DNA of 45,580 nucleotides from Gammaproteobacteria bacterium (GTDB lineage: Bacteria; Pseudomonadota; Gammaproteobacteria; Pseudomonadales; Azotimanducaceae), in assembly GCA_021773555.1 (NCBI GenBank), contig JAJFKA010000099.1, positions 1 through 45,580 of the forward strand. Reading direction: 5' to 3'. The translations under genes and the position numbers were made by a program. Numbering within the stretch: the stretch's first letter is position 1; each line of letters begins with the position of its first letter. The notes below the pieces were generated by a model. It was given only the letters and a program-made list of their open reading frames with translations. It made no database searches and was not told the DNA's origin. Positions 43,738 to 45,580 of the stretch are shown one piece after another.

Positions 43738-44121
43738 CTATCTGCGCAGTGAAACGGTTTCGATGACCAGCAGTGTCACGGATACCAGGTTAGCCAGTAG
43801 CGCACCGCCGGAGAGAGACACCACACTCGCGAGAGCGGTTGGTGTCAAGCCTGTCCCAATGACGTAGCTGGCGAAACCCCAGACACCTGCGGCCGCCACG
43901 AGTTGAATGACAGCAACCAGACTTGAAGCAAGCAGCACAGAACCGATGTGTGAACGATCGCCAAATTTTAGAATTGTCGCCACCGCGTTAACAAAGATCG
44001 CTGCATAGAGTTCATAAACGTGGTGGTCGCCGGCAATGTGCATATCACCGAGGAAGAACCCGAAGTTTAATGTCATCGCGAGGATGATGGTAAATGCGTA
44101 AATTACTTTTTCCGGATTCAT
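43738..44121 (-). CDS. Small integral membrane protein (DUF6394-like), channel partner
   Basis: A 127-residue protein with four predicted membrane helices (VIYAFTIILAMTLNFGFFLG; HHVYELYAAIFVNAVATILK; GSVLLASSLVAVIQLVAAAG; SGGALLANLVSVTLLVIETV). The stop is one base from the start of the RCK channel gene, which implies a joint unit and a physical partner. I recognise it as probably the DUF6394 family that often lies before such channels. No enzymatic motif is present. It may be an auxiliary subunit. Confidence 0.65.
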   Translation of the reverse strand: MNPEKVIYAFTIILAMTLNFGFFLGDMHIAGDHHVYELYAAIFVNAVATILKFGDRSHIGSVLLASSLVAVIQLVAAAGVWGFASYVIGTGLTPTALASVVSLSGGALLANLVSVTLLVIETVSLRR

Positions 44122-44296
44122 CGCTAACGTCCTGCAACTGTCTGGAGCTAGTTTAACGCTTTTTTGGATGATAAATCCCGGACAGGTCCTGGCGATGTCG
44201 ACGGATTAGGTCTGCGCTGGAGCTGTCGATTTTTTGTCCAGAAGTCTTGATCAGCGTCAACTGATAGCACGAATTTGTAAGGTAAATTTGACCTGA

Positions 44297-44692
44297 ATGC
44301 TGACAGGAAAACCCGTGAAGACAATTGCCGAACTAATGACTGACAATCCTGGCTTCCTTGACCCGGAGGAGAGAATTGAAGAAGCCTGGCGACTCATGCG
44401 TGTGAATCATGCCAGGCACATACCGGTTTGTAAGAACGGCAAGGTTGTTGGCCTGGTAACCCAGAAGGACCTGCTCGTTAACTCCCACAGTCCTTCAGTT
44501 TTGTCGCTGCCGGTGGCAGAGGTCATGGTGCTGGATGTACTCACTGTTAATGTTGATTCGAGTGTGAAGGAGGGGGCGAGGATTATGCGCGATCGTAAGA
44601 TCAGTTGTCTGCCTGTCCTGGACAATGAAGTACTCGTGGGCATTGTGACTGACACGGATTATCTCGCGCTGGTGTTGGAACTGCTGGACTAG
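44297..44692 (+). CDS. CBS-domain pair protein
   Basis: A 131-residue cytoplasmic protein made of two CBS motifs: TIAELMTDNPGFLDPEERIE ... NHARHIPVCKNGKVVGLVTQKD (about 9-57) and VAEVMVLDVLTVNVDSSVKE ... KISCLPVLDNEVLVGIVTDTD (about 74-121). Such pairs bind adenosyl nucleotides and regulate a partner. ATG 44297 lacks a good ribosome-binding site; GTG 44315 (frame MKTIAELM) has AGGA six bases upstream and may be the real start. It is divergent from the channel operon by 175 bases and 98 bases before a second channel gene, so it may gate one of the channels. Confidence 0.88.
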   Translation: MLTGKPVKTIAELMTDNPGFLDPEERIEEAWRLMRVNHARHIPVCKNGKVVGLVTQKDLLVNSHSPSVLSLPVAEVMVLDVLTVNVDSSVKEGARIMRDRKISCLPVLDNEVLVGIVTDTDYLALVLELLD

Positions 44693-44790
44693 CTTCCTGC
44701 ACCACACGTCTGACCGACCAATTCGTACCTTCGCCGTCGGATGGGATATGCTTTAACCTGATTAAAAAACCCGCAGGACGGGTAAATAAT

Positions 44791-45216
44791 ATGGTTACGC
44801 TGTTTCTCGTAAATTCCATTGTGGTGGCAGTTGTCGTTATCATCCATTACGAATGTCTGTTTCGCATGACCCTTGCCATACCGAAGATCAGCATTCCTCA
44901 CCGATACAATATTCTACTCGGTGTTTTTGTCGGCCTGATTGCACATGCGGCAGAGATCTGGGTATTTGCTTTTGCGTTTTATTTTATGCATCACCAGCCC
45001 GGTTGGGGCGCGTTGACGGGAAACTTCGATGGCTCCGTGATGGATTGCGTCTATTTTTCATTCACTACCTATACGACGCTGGGTTTCGGTGATATTGAAC
45101 CGCTGGGGGACCTTCGATTTCTGGTAGGAATCGAATCTTTGACGGGTCTGGTGTTGATCACCTGGACTGCGTCCTTCCTGTTCCTGGAAATGCAACGCTA
45201 TTGGAAGACTCGATAA
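44791..45216 (+). CDS. Two-helix ion channel (Ion_trans_2 type)
   Basis: A 141-residue potassium-channel-like protein. Helices near 2-20 (LFLVNSIVVAVVVIIHYE), 41-66 (ILLGVFVGLIAHAAEIWVFA) and 112-133 (LVGIESLTGLVLITWTASFL) enclose a re-entrant pore loop with filter TTLGFGD (95-101; TxGFGD-like). No RCK domain. A small hairpin ACCCG-CAGGA-CGGGT (44769-44783) upstream includes an AGGA element, which could hide the ribosome-binding site. It lies 98 bases after the CBS gene on the same strand, so the CBS protein may regulate it. Confidence 0.82.
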   Translation: MVTLFLVNSIVVAVVVIIHYECLFRMTLAIPKISIPHRYNILLGVFVGLIAHAAEIWVFAFAFYFMHHQPGWGALTGNFDGSVMDCVYFSFTTYTTLGFGDIEPLGDLRFLVGIESLTGLVLITWTASFLFLEMQRYWKTR

Positions 45217-45372
45217 GTAATTCTCTCTAAGTTCCCGGGGGATCTCCCATACTTAATATAATATTCGCGCACAGCTTTTAACGTCAGTAGCCTACTTCGG
45301 GACTCCGCTGGCATTGTCAGAATGTATGTATGGAAGAACGGCACTTACTTAACATTGAACCGGGTTTTTCCG

Positions 45373-45512
45373 CAGAAGGTGCAGTGGTTCCTTTCCTACG
45401 CGGCTTGCGGCTCTCCGAGCTTCCCTCACTTGGTCGAACGCCCCTGGGGGTCTTTCTCCACGCGCTCGGCGCTACGCCTGAAGGCTGCGGAAAGGAACCA
45501 CTGCACCTTCTG
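45373..45512. repeat. 140-base element with 24-bp perfect terminal inverted repeats
   Basis: Bases 45373-45396 and 45489-45512 are perfect inverted repeats of 24 bp (outer end CAGAAGGTGCAG). Inside, CCGAGC (45415-45420) pairs with GCTCGG (45464-45469), and CCCC/GGGG at 45441-45450 closes the centre, so the whole folds into a nested hairpin. No flanking duplication of the target is seen. The 364 bases after the channel gene hold no convincing ORF; this element is the only feature. It is likely a MITE-like or palindromic repeat; mobility is unproven. Confidence 0.7.
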
Positions 45513-45580
45513 TTAAAGTCTTCGAGATGGCACTTCGAACGACGCAATTTGCTTGAGTAAGCGCCATTCATCTATGGAAA

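Noticed and set aside
45373-45512. Integron attC site
   Set aside because: Although it folds into a long hairpin, the required GTTRRRY/RYYYAAC boxes are not found at the ends and no integrase or cassette array is present.
45317-45571. 84-codon minus-strand frame over the terminal inverted-repeat element
   Set aside because: It is produced by the palindromic repeat, which opens frames on both strands; no start signal and no domain.

Overview
The window looks like a chromosomal segment of a free-living, probably marine gammaproteobacterium. It carries an MSHA-like type IVb pilus locus, PEP-CTERM surface proteins, RND-free lipid and hydrocarbon oxidation genes, and no plasmid, phage or transposase genes. 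No rRNA or tRNA gene is visible, so the taxon is an inference from gene content only.

Layout. (1) 183-10312 is a patchwork of mostly single-gene units on alternating strands, rich in oxidative enzymes: two luciferase-like flavin enzymes, a hotdog-fold protein, a glutathione transferase, a PEP-CTERM protein, a Baeyer-Villiger-type monooxygenase, an F420-type (DUF385) reductase, a CYP153 P450 with a carboxymuconolactone decarboxylase-like partner, and a nucleoside hydrolase. (2) 10435-23192, all on the minus strand, is a complete-looking MSHA-type pilus operon in the order M-L-N-E-G-I-J-K followed by three pilin-like genes; most junctions are ATGA or short overlaps. (3) 23511-33020 holds a patatin, a NeuD-like acyltransferase, a frameshifted TIR-TolB-like-TPR gene flanked by imperfect direct repeats, an alkyl-DHAP-synthase-like flavoprotein, a TIGR03084-type DinB protein, a second CYP153, and a BNR-propeller/MoaD pair. 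(4) 33218-37494 holds a second PEP-CTERM protein, a giant TPR protein like PrsT, and a PilZ protein. (5) 37684-41996 holds an MFS transporter, an acyl-CoA dehydrogenase and a TauD/TfdA-type dioxygenase. (6) 42048-45216 is an ion-channel group: an RCK-type potassium channel, a small membrane protein, a CBS protein and a two-helix channel. Structured non-coding repeats lie near both window ends (4-101 and 45373-45512).

How genes work together. The pilus genes form one machine; its ATPase has an N-terminal c-di-GMP-binding MshEN-like motif, and a PilZ protein sits 14 kb away. Both PEP-CTERM genes, the PilZ gene and, more weakly, the pilus operon have sigma-54-like -24/-12 elements with exact GG-N10-GC spacing, which suggests a shared RpoN-dependent surface/EPS programme. 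The oxidative genes fit uptake and breakdown of alkanes, terpenoids or other lipids, but no redox partners for the P450s are present in the window.
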